Shown: positions 1 through 9,218, counted from the stretch's first letter. The stretch: DNA of 47,051 nt from Bacillota bacterium (GCA_023409955.1 JAEYQQ010000071.1:1-47051), one strand, 5' to 3'. Notes: generated from the sequence alone by a model not told the origin. Made by a program: numbers and translations.

Positions 1-542
1 TAACAGGATACCTGATGTGGATGTTCACATCTTGGGTTCTGATGGCAGGCGAATTGGTAGATATGCAATTGGGTTTGAGCATGGGCCGGATATTCGATCC
101 TAACAGCAACACCTCCATGTCACTTTCCGGTACTGCGTTCAACACAATGCTGACGCTGATCTTCTTTGTTTCCAACGGTCATCTGACGCTGATTAGAATA
201 CTGGCAAATTCATGCCATATATTCACGCCGGGTACGGAGTTTCTCAATGCGCAGGCTGGAAGTTATTTGGCACTGATGCTGGGTGAAATGATTGTTCTGG
301 CGCTGAAGCTAGCAATGCCTGTGGTGGCGACAGAATTGTTAAGCGAGGCTGGTATGGGGGTGCTGATGAAAATTGTTCCCCAGGTCAATGTTTTTGCGGT
401 GAGCTTGCAGGTAAAGATTGCCGTTGGTCTGATCGTCATCATCGTAGCGCTTCCGGCCATGTCCAGATTGATGGATTCAACGCTCGTGCAAATGTATGAC
501 ACGATACAGAATTCCTTGGCTGCCATACTATCTAGTACATAA
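1..542 (+). CDS. fliR: Flagellar export gate protein FliR (C-terminal part)
   Basis: Integral membrane component of the flagellar type III export gate, which forms the export channel with FliP and FliQ. The reading frame is open from base 3, so the gene enters from the left and only about the last 180 residues are present; the whole family is usually about 260 residues. Visible are several hydrophobic segments separated by short polar loops, and the typical FliR C-terminal stretch with VNVFAVSLQVKIAVGL. The identification is supported by flhB 28 bases downstream and flhA after it, the conserved fliR-flhB-flhA order. The apparent start at base 15 is an internal methionine, not the true start. 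Confidence 0.93.
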   Translation, partial: TGYLMWMFTSWVLMAGELVDMQLGLSMGRIFDPNSNTSMSLSGTAFNTMLTLIFFVSNGHLTLIRILANSCHIFTPGTEFLNAQAGSYLALMLGEMIVLALKLAMPVVATELLSEAGMGVLMKIVPQVNVFAVSLQVKIAVGLIVIIVALPAMSRLMDSTLVQMYDTIQNSLAAILSST

Positions 543-570
543 ATCAGTAGGGTGAAAGAGAGGTGAGTAC

Positions 571-1638
571 ATGGCAAGCGATAGCAGTCGCACGGAAAAA
601 GCGACACCGCGAAAACGATCGGATGAGCGGAAAAAAGGTAACATATTCATGAGTAAAGATGCCATTAGTGCTCTTTCTCTTCTTACGATGATCGCATTGC
701 TTAGAATAGCGGGCCTGCCGTTAATCAGCGGTCTAAGAGATCAGCTGGTCGAAAGCCTTGGTTCGATGGCATCAATTGAACGATTAAGTGTACGGGAAGC
801 TTCTGCTATCATGAGCAGTGTCGGAGTCAACATGATCATGATTATATTGCCCGTCAGTGGCATGGCAATAGCATCCGGTGTACTGTTTACCGGCATACAA
901 ACACGATTCCGCTTTACTGCCAGCTTACTTAAACCTCAGCTTTCAAGGCTCAATCCTATATCCGGCCTGAAAAACATGTTTTCAGCCAAAGCACTGGTAG
1001 AACTAGCAAAATCCATACTAAAAATATTTATCATCGGTTCTGTTTTGTACAGCGAGATTACAGCCCGGGTAATACAGATTCGCAACATGCCCCTTCTCAG
1101 CTTGGATAGCGGAATTAGTTGGACAGGAGAAGCGATATTCTCCATATCTATGAAGATACTCATGTTCATGGTGGCATTTTCTGCAGCTGATTACTTTTAT
1201 CAGTGGTGGACGTATGAGCGCAAATTGCGCATGACAAAGGAAGAAGTGAAGGAGGAGCACAAGCGTTCTGAGGGAAACCCTCAGACCAAAGGCCGGATCA
1301 GGGAAATACAGCGCAAGATGTCTGTAATGCGCATGATGCAGCAAGTCCCAAAGGCTGATGTTGTGATCCGAAACCCCACACACTTTGCCGTGGCGTTGAA
1401 ATATGATCCCAAGAAGAATAAAGCCCCAGTGGTTCTTGCCAAAGGTGCGGATCACGTCGCACTGACCATTGTCAGAATCGCCAAGGAGAATAATGTATAT
1501 ATCACCGAAAACAAGCCACTTGCCAGAGGATTGTATGAGGCTGTGGAAATAGGAATGCAGATTCCGTTTGAGTTCTATAAGCCTGTAGCTGATATCATTG
1601 CCTTTATCTATAAGCTCAAAAAGAGGGCAACCGGATGA
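571..1638 (+). CDS. flhB: Flagellar export switch protein FlhB
   Basis: Membrane protein that switches export specificity from rod/hook substrates to filament substrates. It has 355 residues, a normal length. The basic N-terminus (SRTEKATPRKRSDERKKG) is typical and is followed by four hydrophobic segments to about residue 215. A cytoplasmic domain then carries the self-cleavage motif NPTH at residues 268-271, with cleavage expected after N268. The start ATG at 571 has a GAGAGGTGAG Shine-Dalgarno sequence. Its stop overlaps the flhA start by four bases, indicating translational coupling. All expected FlhB features are intact. Confidence 0.97.
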   Translation: MASDSSRTEKATPRKRSDERKKGNIFMSKDAISALSLLTMIALLRIAGLPLISGLRDQLVESLGSMASIERLSVREASAIMSSVGVNMIMIILPVSGMAIASGVLFTGIQTRFRFTASLLKPQLSRLNPISGLKNMFSAKALVELAKSILKIFIIGSVLYSEITARVIQIRNMPLLSLDSGISWTGEAIFSISMKILMFMVAFSAADYFYQWWTYERKLRMTKEEVKEEHKRSEGNPQTKGRIREIQRKMSVMRMMQQVPKADVVIRNPTHFAVALKYDPKKNKAPVVLAKGADHVALTIVRIAKENNVYITENKPLARGLYEAVEIGMQIPFEFYKPVADIIAFIYKLKKRATG

Positions 1639-3671
1639 AAAAACTATTTGACAACATACTGACACTATTTGTGGTAGGCATTATTTTTCTGCTCATCATC
1701 CCTTTGGGGACTGGTGTGCTTGATGTTATGCTGATTATTAATATCGCATTGTCGCTGACGATACTGCTGATATCAATGTATATTAAGGAACCACTGGAAT
1801 TTTCAGTGTTTCCGTCTGTGCTTTTGGTAACAACACTGCTGCGTGTGTCCCTTAACGTGAACTCTACCCGTTTAATTCTTGGCAATAGCGGCAATGCGGG
1901 CAAGGTTGTTGAAACCTTTGGTCAATATGTTATCGGCGGAAATCCGGTAGTTGGTTTTATCATCTTCTTAATCATCGTAGCTGTACAGTTTATTGTTATT
2001 ACCAAAGGCGCTGAGCGAGTGGCTGAAGTTGCAGCCCGCTTTACCCTTGATGCCATGCCCGGTAAGCAGATGGCCATTGATGCTGATTTGAATGCCGGAC
2101 TCATCAATGACGAAATGGCAAAAATGCGCCGCCAGAAAATACAAAGGGAAGCAGATTTCTATGGCTCCATGGATGGTGCCTCCAAGTTTATCAAGGGTGA
2201 TGCGATCATCTCCATTATCGCCCTTTTTGTAAACAGCATCGGCGGCATCGTCATTGGTATGGTTCAAGGCGGTGGTACATTCACTGATGTCCTAAACATT
2301 TATATTGTGGCCACTGTTGGTGATGGTCTGGTATCCCAGATCCCTGCCCTTTTGATATCCACTGCCACAGGTATGGTGGTAACTCGTGCCGCTTCCGTCA
2401 ACAGTTTAAGCGAGGACCTGAAAACTCAAATCGTTTCCTATCCTATTGCGCTGATGATTACAGGCGGCGTTTTGATGGCGATGTCGGTTCTGCCAGGTTT
2501 CCCTGTTTTAATCCTTTTGACCGTTGGTGGGTCTCTGATTCTTCTTGCAACAAGGCTGCAGAAAAAGAAAGAGTCGGCTGAACCGATGCCGGAGCCAGAG
2601 TTGCCGGTCAACGAAACGGAGTTCTATAAAAATACCGATAATATTTATTCACTGCTATCAGTTGAACCTATTGAGGTAGAGGTCGGGTATAGCCTGATTC
2701 CTTTGGTGGATGAAAGCAAAGGCGGTAACTTCATCAACCGCGTTGTGATGCTGCGTAGACAGTTCGCCGAGGAAATGGGCATGGTGGTACCTGCGGTTAC
2801 ACTTCGAGATAACGCAATGCTGGATATCAATGAGTATGTGATCAAGATCAAAGGGGAAGAGGTGACCAGAGGTGAAGTGCTGGCTGATCACTTCCTGGCC
2901 ATGAACGCCATCCACGGCGCTCAGGAGATTGACGGCATTGATACGCTGGAACCTGCATTTAAACTGCCAGCCAAATGGATTACGGCGGATAACCGGGAAT
3001 TTGCACAGATGAGTGGATATACGGTCATTGACCCATTATCCGTCATTGTGACCCATTTATCGGAAGTTATCAAAAGGCATGCCCATGAGCTTTTTGGCCG
3101 CAAGGATCTGGTGCACCTTCTGGATAACCTTCGTAAAACCCATAAAGAATTGGTGGATGACATTGTTCCGGGAGTTGTACCACATGTAGAACTGCAGAAG
3201 GTGCTATGCAATCTGTTGGCAGAGCAAATACCGGTGCGTGATCTTCCCACCATTTTGGAAACCTTAAGCGAGCATATGCCCAGCATAAAGGATCCAGACC
3301 TCTTGACCGAGTATGTGCGGCAGGCACTGAAACGAACAATTACACGAAAATTTGCCCAGGATGGGAATCTGAAAGTGATCACCCTCAATCCTGAAATCGA
3401 AAACCTGATTATGGGAGGGGTTCGGAAAGCAGGCAATAATTCGTATGTCTCTTTGGAACCCAATATTCTGCAAAACATTGTCAACTCCCATATGAAGGAA
3501 GAAAAGCGGCTGAAGGAGCATTTGGGGGACGTGGTTGTGCTGACTTCGCCTGTGGTTCGCTGTTACTACAAGCGCTTGATGGATCAGTTCTCTTCTGAAG
3601 CAGTGGTCCTCTCTTTCAGCGAAATCAACCAAGATATCAATATACAGGCGCTTGGTACGATATCAATCTAG
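1635..3671 (+). CDS. flhA: Flagellar export gate protein FlhA
   Basis: Main export-gate subunit. Its membrane domain contributes to proton-driven export and its large cytoplasmic domain forms the ring that docks chaperone-substrate complexes. The protein has 678 residues, usual for the family. The N-terminal half is strongly hydrophobic (about residues 5-310). The FHIPEP-family signature lies in the first large loop, with RFTLDAMPGKQMAIDADLNA. The soluble half runs from about residue 330 to the end. The start ATG overlaps the flhB stop. In Bacillus and many Clostridia flhF and flhG come next, but here the sigma factor follows directly. Confidence 0.97.
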   Translation: MKKLFDNILTLFVVGIIFLLIIPLGTGVLDVMLIINIALSLTILLISMYIKEPLEFSVFPSVLLVTTLLRVSLNVNSTRLILGNSGNAGKVVETFGQYVIGGNPVVGFIIFLIIVAVQFIVITKGAERVAEVAARFTLDAMPGKQMAIDADLNAGLINDEMAKMRRQKIQREADFYGSMDGASKFIKGDAIISIIALFVNSIGGIVIGMVQGGGTFTDVLNIYIVATVGDGLVSQIPALLISTATGMVVTRAASVNSLSEDLKTQIVSYPIALMITGGVLMAMSVLPGFPVLILLTVGGSLILLATRLQKKKESAEPMPEPELPVNETEFYKNTDNIYSLLSVEPIEVEVGYSLIPLVDESKGGNFINRVVMLRRQFAEEMGMVVPAVTLRDNAMLDINEYVIKIKGEEVTRGEVLADHFLAMNAIHGAQEIDGIDTLEPAFKLPAKWITADNREFAQMSGYTVIDPLSVIVTHLSEVIKRHAHELFGRKDLVHLLDNLRKTHKELVDDIVPGVVPHVELQKVLCNLLAEQIPVRDLPTILETLSEHMPSIKDPDLLTEYVRQALKRTITRKFAQDGNLKVITLNPEIENLIMGGVRKAGNNSYVSLEPNILQNIVNSHMKEEKRLKEHLGDVVVLTSPVVRCYYKRLMDQFSSEAVVLSFSEINQDINIQALGTISI

Positions 3672-3704
3672 AGCCCTGTTTAGTACATGGCAGGTAGGAG
3701 GAAC

Positions 3705-4478
3705 ATGAACTACTACAAGGATCAGTCGAAAAAAATTGACGAGCAGACCTGGCAGAGATATGAAAATACCAGAGATATCGGCTTGCGCAACGAAATCCTG
3801 ATGTCCTATTTGTATATTGTTACCTGCAGCCTGAAACGCTCACAAGTGCTGAGTGTCAGCCGGGACGACATGGAAGACCTTGCCAATCACGGAACCTTGG
3901 AGCTGATAAACTGCATTGACCGCTATGATTATAAGCGCGGCGTTCAGTTTGATTCATTTGCGTCTATCAGGGTTCGCGGGGCTATTATCGATTACATGCG
4001 CAAAAAAGAATGGGTTCCCAGGGATATCAATCAGAAGATCAGGCTTTTGAACAAAACAAGTCAGCAAATGCAAAACGAGCTGAGCAGGCCGCCTGAGGAG
4101 AGTGAAATTGCCCAGCGGATGGGGATCACAGAAGCTGAACTGAGTAAGCTGCGCATTGATGAGATGAGTTTTCACATCTTGGCGCTGGAAGAAACACTTC
4201 CTCATGGTAGCATGACAGTGATGGATGCGATTGTGGATTCATCCGCAAGAACTCCTGAAAGCAGGCTGATAGAAGATGATTTCAAAAAGCAGCTGGCATC
4301 ATACATCGATGCGCTGGATGACAAGGAAAGAACCGTTATTTCATTGTACTATTATGAGGAGCTCAAGCTGAGGGAAATTGCCTTTGTTCTTGGGCTTACA
4401 GTTCCCAGGGTATCTCAAATCCATACGAAAGCACTGCAAAAGCTGAAAATGCGTATTTCGGACTATATCAACGAATAA
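3705..4478 (+). CDS. fliA: Flagellar sigma factor, FliA/SigD (sigma-28) type
   Basis: Alternative sigma factor that directs RNA polymerase to late flagellar promoters. It has 257 residues from the ATG at 3705, close to Bacillus SigD (254). Region 2 is clear (YKRGVQFDSFASIRVRGAII followed by KKEWVPRD), and region 4 is a C-terminal helix-turn-helix ending with LKLREIAFVLGLTVPRVSQI. An in-frame ATG 18 bases upstream lacks a ribosome site, while TAGGAGG sits just before 3705 at tight spacing, so 3705 is preferred. Its likely anti-sigma factor FlgM is encoded 1.5 kb downstream, and a matching sigma-28 promoter precedes flgM, giving the expected feedback loop. Confidence 0.95.
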   Translation: MNYYKDQSKKIDEQTWQRYENTRDIGLRNEILMSYLYIVTCSLKRSQVLSVSRDDMEDLANHGTLELINCIDRYDYKRGVQFDSFASIRVRGAIIDYMRKKEWVPRDINQKIRLLNKTSQQMQNELSRPPEESEIAQRMGITEAELSKLRIDEMSFHILALEETLPHGSMTVMDAIVDSSARTPESRLIEDDFKKQLASYIDALDDKERTVISLYYYEELKLREIAFVLGLTVPRVSQIHTKALQKLKMRISDYINE

Positions 4479-4492
4479 GGGGAGGTATCATT

Positions 4493-5227
4493 ATGAACGC
4501 CGCAGTTTATGCTGCAACCACCGGGTTGCTTAATAGATCCAGAGCCCTGGATGTTACAGGAAATAATCTTGCCAACGCTGGTGTGGCAGGCTTTAAACGG
4601 GATGAACTGATCACTTCCACTTTTGGTGAGCAGGTTATGCTCCGAGCAGACAACCAGACAGCTGAGATTGGCAGCGTGAACCATGGCGCTATTGGGGATG
4701 ACATTTTTACTGATGTAAGCCAGGGGGCAATGGACATCACAGGCAGAGCCTTGGACTTTGCTATTGCCGGAGATGGTTTTTTCGTGGTGGAGGATGAACA
4801 GGGCGTTCAGGGGCTTACCCGCAACGGTAGCTTCCAGGTTCGTGCAGATGGCTTTTTGGTATCAAACACCGGTTCTTATGTTCTTGGACAGAACGGAAGG
4901 ATTCAAATCGGCAATGGAGAGATGGCTGTCAACAAAGATGGGGCAATCACCGTAAACGGTCAAAACGCAGGCGCGCTGCTTATTGTTGTGCCAAATGATC
5001 TGGGCACAATGGTCAAGCAGGCCAACGGTACGTTTCAAAGGCCTGCCGGCAATGGCGTATTTGAGGGAAGCGTACTGCAGGGAAAGCTCGAGCGTGCCAA
5101 CGTTGATATGGTTGAAGAGATGACAGATATGATGGCGGCATCACGCTCGTTTCAAGCTTGCAGCCAGGTGCTTCGAATATTGGATACAATAAACCAGAAA
5201 ACGGTCACGGAGATCGGGCGGCTTTGA
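4493..5227 (+). CDS. flhO: Flagellar rod protein, FlgF/FlgG family (FlhO-like)
   Basis: Axial rod subunit that crosses the periplasm-equivalent space between the export gate and the hook. It has 244 residues. The N-terminal rod/hook signature (NAAVYAATTGLLNRSRALDV followed by GNNLANAGVAGFKRD) and the C-terminal helix with LERANVDMVEEMTDMMAASR are both present, as expected for a protein whose two termini pack as the D0 coiled coil. AAGGGGAGGT precedes the ATG. It lies 14 bases after the sigma gene and is followed by a second rod gene, resembling the Bacillus flhO-flhP pair. FlgF and FlgG homologues cannot be separated with confidence by eye. Confidence 0.88.
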   Translation: MNAAVYAATTGLLNRSRALDVTGNNLANAGVAGFKRDELITSTFGEQVMLRADNQTAEIGSVNHGAIGDDIFTDVSQGAMDITGRALDFAIAGDGFFVVEDEQGVQGLTRNGSFQVRADGFLVSNTGSYVLGQNGRIQIGNGEMAVNKDGAITVNGQNAGALLIVVPNDLGTMVKQANGTFQRPAGNGVFEGSVLQGKLERANVDMVEEMTDMMAASRSFQACSQVLRILDTINQKTVTEIGRL

Positions 5228-5261
5228 TAACAGTCCTTTACAGTGAAAGGGGAGTACGAAT

Positions 5262-5960
5262 ATGATCAATGGTTTTTACTCAGCCAAATCCGGCGTAAAG
5301 AGTTTTCAAACAAGCCTTGATATAACAGCCAATAACATAGCCAATGTCAATACACAGGGATACAAGGCACAGTCGGCGAGTTTTACAGACCTCTTGTATA
5401 CAGACGCTCAAGGTGCTGACTTTTTGGTAGGTAACGGCAGCAGACTTGCCACTACCAGCCTTCAGGCAGAGCAAGGCGGCCTTGGACAGGATGGTCAGCG
5501 TAGCGTTGCAATCATAGGAGAAGGCTTTTTTGCTATAGAGATTGGTCAGAACGAAACGGCGTATACAAGATCGGGCAACTTTTCTTTATCTGTTGAAGGA
5601 AATGCAAACTACCTCACGCTGCCTGGCGGAGAATATGTGCTTGGTCAAAACGGACAGCGCATACAGGTGCAGGATGGAAATGTTATGGAAGCCATTAGCC
5701 AAGCTGCTTTATACACCTTTCCGCGCGCTGAGGAGCTTGAGGCCATGGGTGAGAACATGTACGTACAAACCGAAGCCTCCGGTGCAGCGGCGCTGGACAA
5801 CGCTTCACAGCTAGAATTCAGTGCCTATGAATTATCCAATGTGGATCTGGTGAGCGAGATGAACAAAATGATGCTGGCACAGCGTGGTATGCAGTTTAAC
5901 ATGCGTATGCTGCAGACGGCAGATGAACTGGAACAAGAAGTAAACAATCTCAGAAGATAA
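5262..5960 (+). CDS. flhP: Flagellar rod protein, FlgF/FlgG family (FlhP-like)
   Basis: Second rod-type axial protein, 232 residues. It has the N-terminal signature with SLDITANNIANVNTQGYKAQ and the C-terminal helix SNVDLVSEMNKMMLAQRGMQ. A ribosome site (AAAGGGGAG) precedes the ATG. It probably forms the distal rod together with the preceding gene, 34 bases upstream. A sigma-28 promoter starts immediately after its stop codon, so the sigma-rod block and the flgM block are likely separate transcription units, with some read-through possible because no terminator is visible between them. Confidence 0.88.
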   Translation: MINGFYSAKSGVKSFQTSLDITANNIANVNTQGYKAQSASFTDLLYTDAQGADFLVGNGSRLATTSLQAEQGGLGQDGQRSVAIIGEGFFAIEIGQNETAYTRSGNFSLSVEGNANYLTLPGGEYVLGQNGQRIQVQDGNVMEAISQAALYTFPRAEELEAMGENMYVQTEASGAAALDNASQLEFSAYELSNVDLVSEMNKMMLAQRGMQFNMRMLQTADELEQEVNNLRR

Positions 5961-5977
5961 TGAGATTTTACAACTCG

Positions 5978-6005
5978 CTAAACTTCCTTAGGAAAGCTTC
6001 GATAT
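5978..6005 (+). promoter_or_regulatory. Sigma-28 (SigD/FliA) promoter of the flgM operon
   Basis: CTAAA at 5978-5982, a 16-base spacer, and TCGATAT at 5999-6005. The Bacillus SigD consensus is TAAA, 15-16 bases, then (G)CCGATAT, so only one base of the -10 element departs. It sits 18 bases after the flhP-like stop and just before flgM, where B. subtilis also has a SigD-dependent promoter. It probably drives flgM-flgN-flgK-flgL-yviE-fliW-csrA. Confidence 0.8.
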
Positions 6006-6023
6006 ATAAAGTGGGTGATATAC

Positions 6024-6329
6024 ATGAAAGTGAACCGGGCACAGATCGACAAGCTCTATGGTGCCATGATGGCTCAGAATATGACCGCATCCTCCAAAGA
6101 GGCTGCAAAAAAAGAGGCAGTAGACAAGGATAGCTTGGTACTGTCCAGCGCAGCCAAAGGATATTCAGAACTGGATGGAGTTGTGAATATGATCGTGAGC
6201 GAGGCAGCCAAAGCAACCCCTTCTGAAAGGCTTCTGCTTTTGAAGGATGAGATCGCTCGCGGTAACTATCGTGTTTCTGCTGAGCAAATCGCTGAAGCCA
6301 TGCTTTATGGCGTCGGATCCAAGGAGTAA
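6024..6329 (+). CDS. flgM: Anti-sigma-28 factor FlgM
   Basis: Binds and inhibits the flagellar sigma factor until the hook-basal body is finished and FlgM is exported. It has 101 residues from the ATG at 6024, preceded by GGGTGA; an upstream in-frame GTG at 6015 is a poorer choice. The C-terminal half carries the FlgM pattern: a DKDSLVLSSAAK segment, then ATPSERLLLLKDEIARGNY followed by RVSAEQIAEAML. It is the first gene after the sigma-28 promoter, so the sigma factor would drive its own inhibitor. Its length and position before flgN-flgK match Bacillus and Clostridium loci. Confidence 0.92.
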   Translation: MKVNRAQIDKLYGAMMAQNMTASSKEAAKKEAVDKDSLVLSSAAKGYSELDGVVNMIVSEAAKATPSERLLLLKDEIARGNYRVSAEQIAEAMLYGVGSKE

Positions 6330-6337
6330 AGCTTGAT

Positions 6338-6769
6338 ATGTGCGATTTGGAGGAGTTGAAGGAAGTCCTAAATGCTCAGTGCAATGTTCATCAAAAACTT
6401 TTGACCTTGGAAGAGGAAAAGACAGAGATTTTGATGTCAGGTGATGCGCAGGCATTGCTTCCTTTGCTGAATGAACAACAGGCATTGCTTATGCAAAGCA
6501 GGGAAATGGAAAAGAAGCGCAATACCATATGTGCTCAGTCACCATTTCCAACGCTCAAAGAAATGATCCAAGCCAGTGAGGAAGGCAAAAGTGTACTTGG
6601 CGATGTCTTTCAAGAGTTGTCTGCCATCGTAGCAACACTAAAGAAAAAATGCTCACTGAATCGAAAGCTTATTGATACAAGGTTGACCACAATCCGTTTC
6701 CTGGCCGGGCAGAACGGCATGGAAACCGGTCCAAATACTTACTCAAAGAGCATGAATTCTAAAGTTTGA
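6338..6769 (+). CDS. flgN: Flagellar export chaperone FlgN
   Basis: Small helical cytoplasmic chaperone for the hook-filament junction proteins FlgK and FlgL. It has 143 residues, rich in Glu, Gln, Leu and Lys, with long predicted amphipathic helices including LLTLEEEKTEILMSGDAQAL. FlgN sequences are weakly conserved, so the call rests on helix pattern, length and position between flgM and flgK. The stop codon lies 14 bases before the flgK start, and AAGGAG precedes the ATG at somewhat long spacing. Confidence 0.82.
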   Translation: MCDLEELKEVLNAQCNVHQKLLTLEEEKTEILMSGDAQALLPLLNEQQALLMQSREMEKKRNTICAQSPFPTLKEMIQASEEGKSVLGDVFQELSAIVATLKKKCSLNRKLIDTRLTTIRFLAGQNGMETGPNTYSKSMNSKV

Positions 6770-6783
6770 GCAAAGAGGTATAC

Positions 6784-8208
6784 ATGAGAGCGACTTTTTT
6801 CGCATTCGAAGCTGCCAAAAGTGGATTGACTGCTGCGCAAGCAGGACTAGATGTAACGGCCAACAATATGGCCAATCAGTCCACACAAGGCTACAGTCGG
6901 CAGGTTGTAGACCAGGCGTCTACCCAGGAAAGTGGGGTACGCTATAAGTTTGCGCATAACAATTCTCTTTCCTATAGCATGGGTGTGGATGTAAAAGGGA
7001 TTGGGCAGGTTCGCGATCAGTTTCTTGATTTGAGATACCGCAATGCCAATGCCGAAAACAGCAGTAACAATAAGACTGTAGGAATCCTGACGGATATGGA
7101 ATACGTTTTGGATGAGACCCAGACAGATGGTCTGAATGCAATGCTGCATAATTTTTATACACAGTTGCAAACGCTCTCTCAGAATGCTGGCGAAATCGAG
7201 TTTTCCAGCCTTACGAGGTCCAGCGCTCAAAAAGTCGCACAATCCTTGAATCAATATGCCGCACAGTTAGAGACCATTCAAAAGCAGGAAATGAACGCTA
7301 TTGATATCAATGTAAAAGAGATCAATACACTGCTAGGTAAAATCGATACGGTCAACAATTCTATACAGGTTGCATTGCTGCAAGGGAATTCAGTAAATGA
7401 ACTGAACGATACCCGCAACCTTTATCTTGATAATCTTTCTGAATATGTGGATATATCGGTAACAAGCCATACAGATGGCAGAATCAGTGTGAAAAGCGGC
7501 GGGCAATGGTTGGTGGATGCATCCAACAACATTGTAGCCGAGGTGACAGTTGCTGGAAGTTCCGGAAATATTAGCTTTGAGGCAGACGGGAATCCACTTG
7601 CTCTCCAAGGTGGTTCGCTGCATGGCACATTGCAGGTGCTCAACGGCTACGGCAGCTATGCAGGAGCAGACCAAAGCAGCTTTCGCGGTATTCCATATTA
7701 CATGAACGCACTTGACGATATGGCAAACAGCCTATCCGATACCTTTAACACACTCAATGGCTCAGGCAAACCTTTGTTTACTGGCAACACTGCTTCAACC
7801 ATTGCAATCTCCAGTCAATGGTTGGCTGATGCCAATTATATTACTGCCACCAACGACGCAGGTGCAGAAGCAGGAAAAAACGATAACCTCCTGAAGATGA
7901 TTGAAGCAATGGATGCTGGCAGAGCAATTTCTCCATTCTTTAGCGGCAGTTTCGATGAGTTCTCCATTTCCCTCATGTCCGATCTAGCCATCGATGTCAG
8001 CTACCATAAGGATGTGGCAGAGGCCAGCGAAGCAGTTATGATGTCGGTATCGAATCAGCGTGAGGCAGTTATGGGTGTTTCTGTAAATGAAGAGACTGTA
8101 AATCTGATGAAGTATCAAAGGGCATTTGAAGCGGCATCCAGGGTAATTACAGCCATGGATGAGGCGCTGGACATCTTGATAAACCGCACTGGCATGGTGG
8201 GCCGTTAA
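6784..8208 (+). CDS. flgK: Hook-filament junction protein FlgK (HAP1)
   Basis: First hook-associated protein, joining the hook to FlgL. It has 474 residues from the ATG at 6784, which follows AAAGAGG; a TTG at 6766 that overlaps the flgN stop has no ribosome site at the right distance. The N-terminus FAFEAAKSGLTAAQAGLDV followed by TANNMANQSTQGYSRQ is diagnostic of FlgK. The C-terminus has SVNEETVNLMKYQRAFEAAS, the matching D0 helix. The middle (about residues 300-400) is variable, as usual. It is immediately followed by flgL. Confidence 0.96.
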   Translation: MRATFFAFEAAKSGLTAAQAGLDVTANNMANQSTQGYSRQVVDQASTQESGVRYKFAHNNSLSYSMGVDVKGIGQVRDQFLDLRYRNANAENSSNNKTVGILTDMEYVLDETQTDGLNAMLHNFYTQLQTLSQNAGEIEFSSLTRSSAQKVAQSLNQYAAQLETIQKQEMNAIDINVKEINTLLGKIDTVNNSIQVALLQGNSVNELNDTRNLYLDNLSEYVDISVTSHTDGRISVKSGGQWLVDASNNIVAEVTVAGSSGNISFEADGNPLALQGGSLHGTLQVLNGYGSYAGADQSSFRGIPYYMNALDDMANSLSDTFNTLNGSGKPLFTGNTASTIAISSQWLADANYITATNDAGAEAGKNDNLLKMIEAMDAGRAISPFFSGSFDEFSISLMSDLAIDVSYHKDVAEASEAVMMSVSNQREAVMGVSVNEETVNLMKYQRAFEAASRVITAMDEALDILINRTGMVGR

Positions 8209-8228
8209 TGTAAAGGAGGTGGGATAGC

Positions 8229-9194
8229 ATGCGTTTGACAAATGCAATGATCAGCGGCAATTACTTGAAGAATTTGAACAGAAACACCAAGGAATTGACA
8301 GAGCTGAATACCAAAGTTACTGCCCAAAGGAAATTCTTAAAAATGTCGGACGATCCGGCAGCAGCGCTTTCTGCCTTTGGGGTACGCAAGCATCTTTCCC
8401 GAATCAGCCTCTATACCAACACCTTGGGTGAAAGCCGTGGTTTGCTGGATGAAGCTGAGATTTCACTTTCCTCCATCAATGATACAGTATCTGAAGCCAT
8501 GTCCCAGGTGATGCAGGGCATTACAGGCACCAGCGATGAGACTGCTAAAAAGACCATAGCGGCAGCATTGCGCAGCCATCAGGAAATGATCATGGGCGCA
8601 GCCAACGCAAAATTTTCCGATAAGTACATCTTTGGCGGCGAGGGCTTCGAGAACATGCCCTTTACGCTGGATGGCTCCGGGAATCTACTATACCGGGGGC
8701 AAAACGTCGATACAGGATCATTTGGCCCGGAACGGCGATATGTTGATGTTGGTCTTGGCTTATCCATCAGCGGTGGGACCGTTGCATCGCAATCAGCTTT
8801 GGATACTGCGTATTCTGGAGCTGAATTGCTTGGCACAGGTGTAGATGCAGATGGCCTGCCCAATAATTTGTATCAACTGCTTGGCGATATTGCCGATAAG
8901 CTGGAAAGCGGAGACATGACAAACATCGACTTGTATGTTCAAAAGCTGGAAGCAAAGTCTGACGATATCCGAATGCAATATGTTGGTATCGGTGAAAAAG
9001 CAAACTACATTTCCTTTTTCACCGACCGGTTAGATAGAGAAAAAATTTCAGCGTCCACCAAGCAAAACGAACTGGAAGTTCTATCACTGGAAGAAGGAAT
9101 TATGCAGTTCTCGCAACAGGAGTTGATTTACAACGCTTGCTTGCAGATGGGTACAAAGATACTGCAGCCATCGCTTCTAGATTACTTGAGCTGA
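8229..9194 (+). CDS. flgL: Hook-filament junction protein FlgL (HAP3)
   Basis: Second junction protein, related to flagellin. It has 321 residues. The N-terminus has NTKVTAQRKFLKMSDDPAAA, the typical FlgL version of the flagellin D0/D1 motif, followed by AFGVRKHLSRISLYT. The C-terminal helix contains LEEGIMQFSQQELIYNACLQ. A strong AAAGGAGGT lies eight bases before the ATG. It is placed between flgK and yviE-fliW-csrA, as in B. subtilis. It is of normal length with no sign of damage. Confidence 0.95.
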   Translation: MRLTNAMISGNYLKNLNRNTKELTELNTKVTAQRKFLKMSDDPAAALSAFGVRKHLSRISLYTNTLGESRGLLDEAEISLSSINDTVSEAMSQVMQGITGTSDETAKKTIAAALRSHQEMIMGAANAKFSDKYIFGGEGFENMPFTLDGSGNLLYRGQNVDTGSFGPERRYVDVGLGLSISGGTVASQSALDTAYSGAELLGTGVDADGLPNNLYQLLGDIADKLESGDMTNIDLYVQKLEAKSDDIRMQYVGIGEKANYISFFTDRLDREKISASTKQNELEVLSLEEGIMQFSQQELIYNACLQMGTKILQPSLLDYLS

Positions 9195-9218
9195 TTACAG
9201 ATTATGTAGGTGATAGAG

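Noticed and set aside
1018..1665. Long minus-strand open frame opposite flhB (and similar ones opposite flhA and parC, for example 2921-3484 minus and 21637-22146 plus)
   Set aside because: They overlap clear conserved genes, have no good ribosome site and no recognisable domain; they are reflections of the codon pattern of the real gene.
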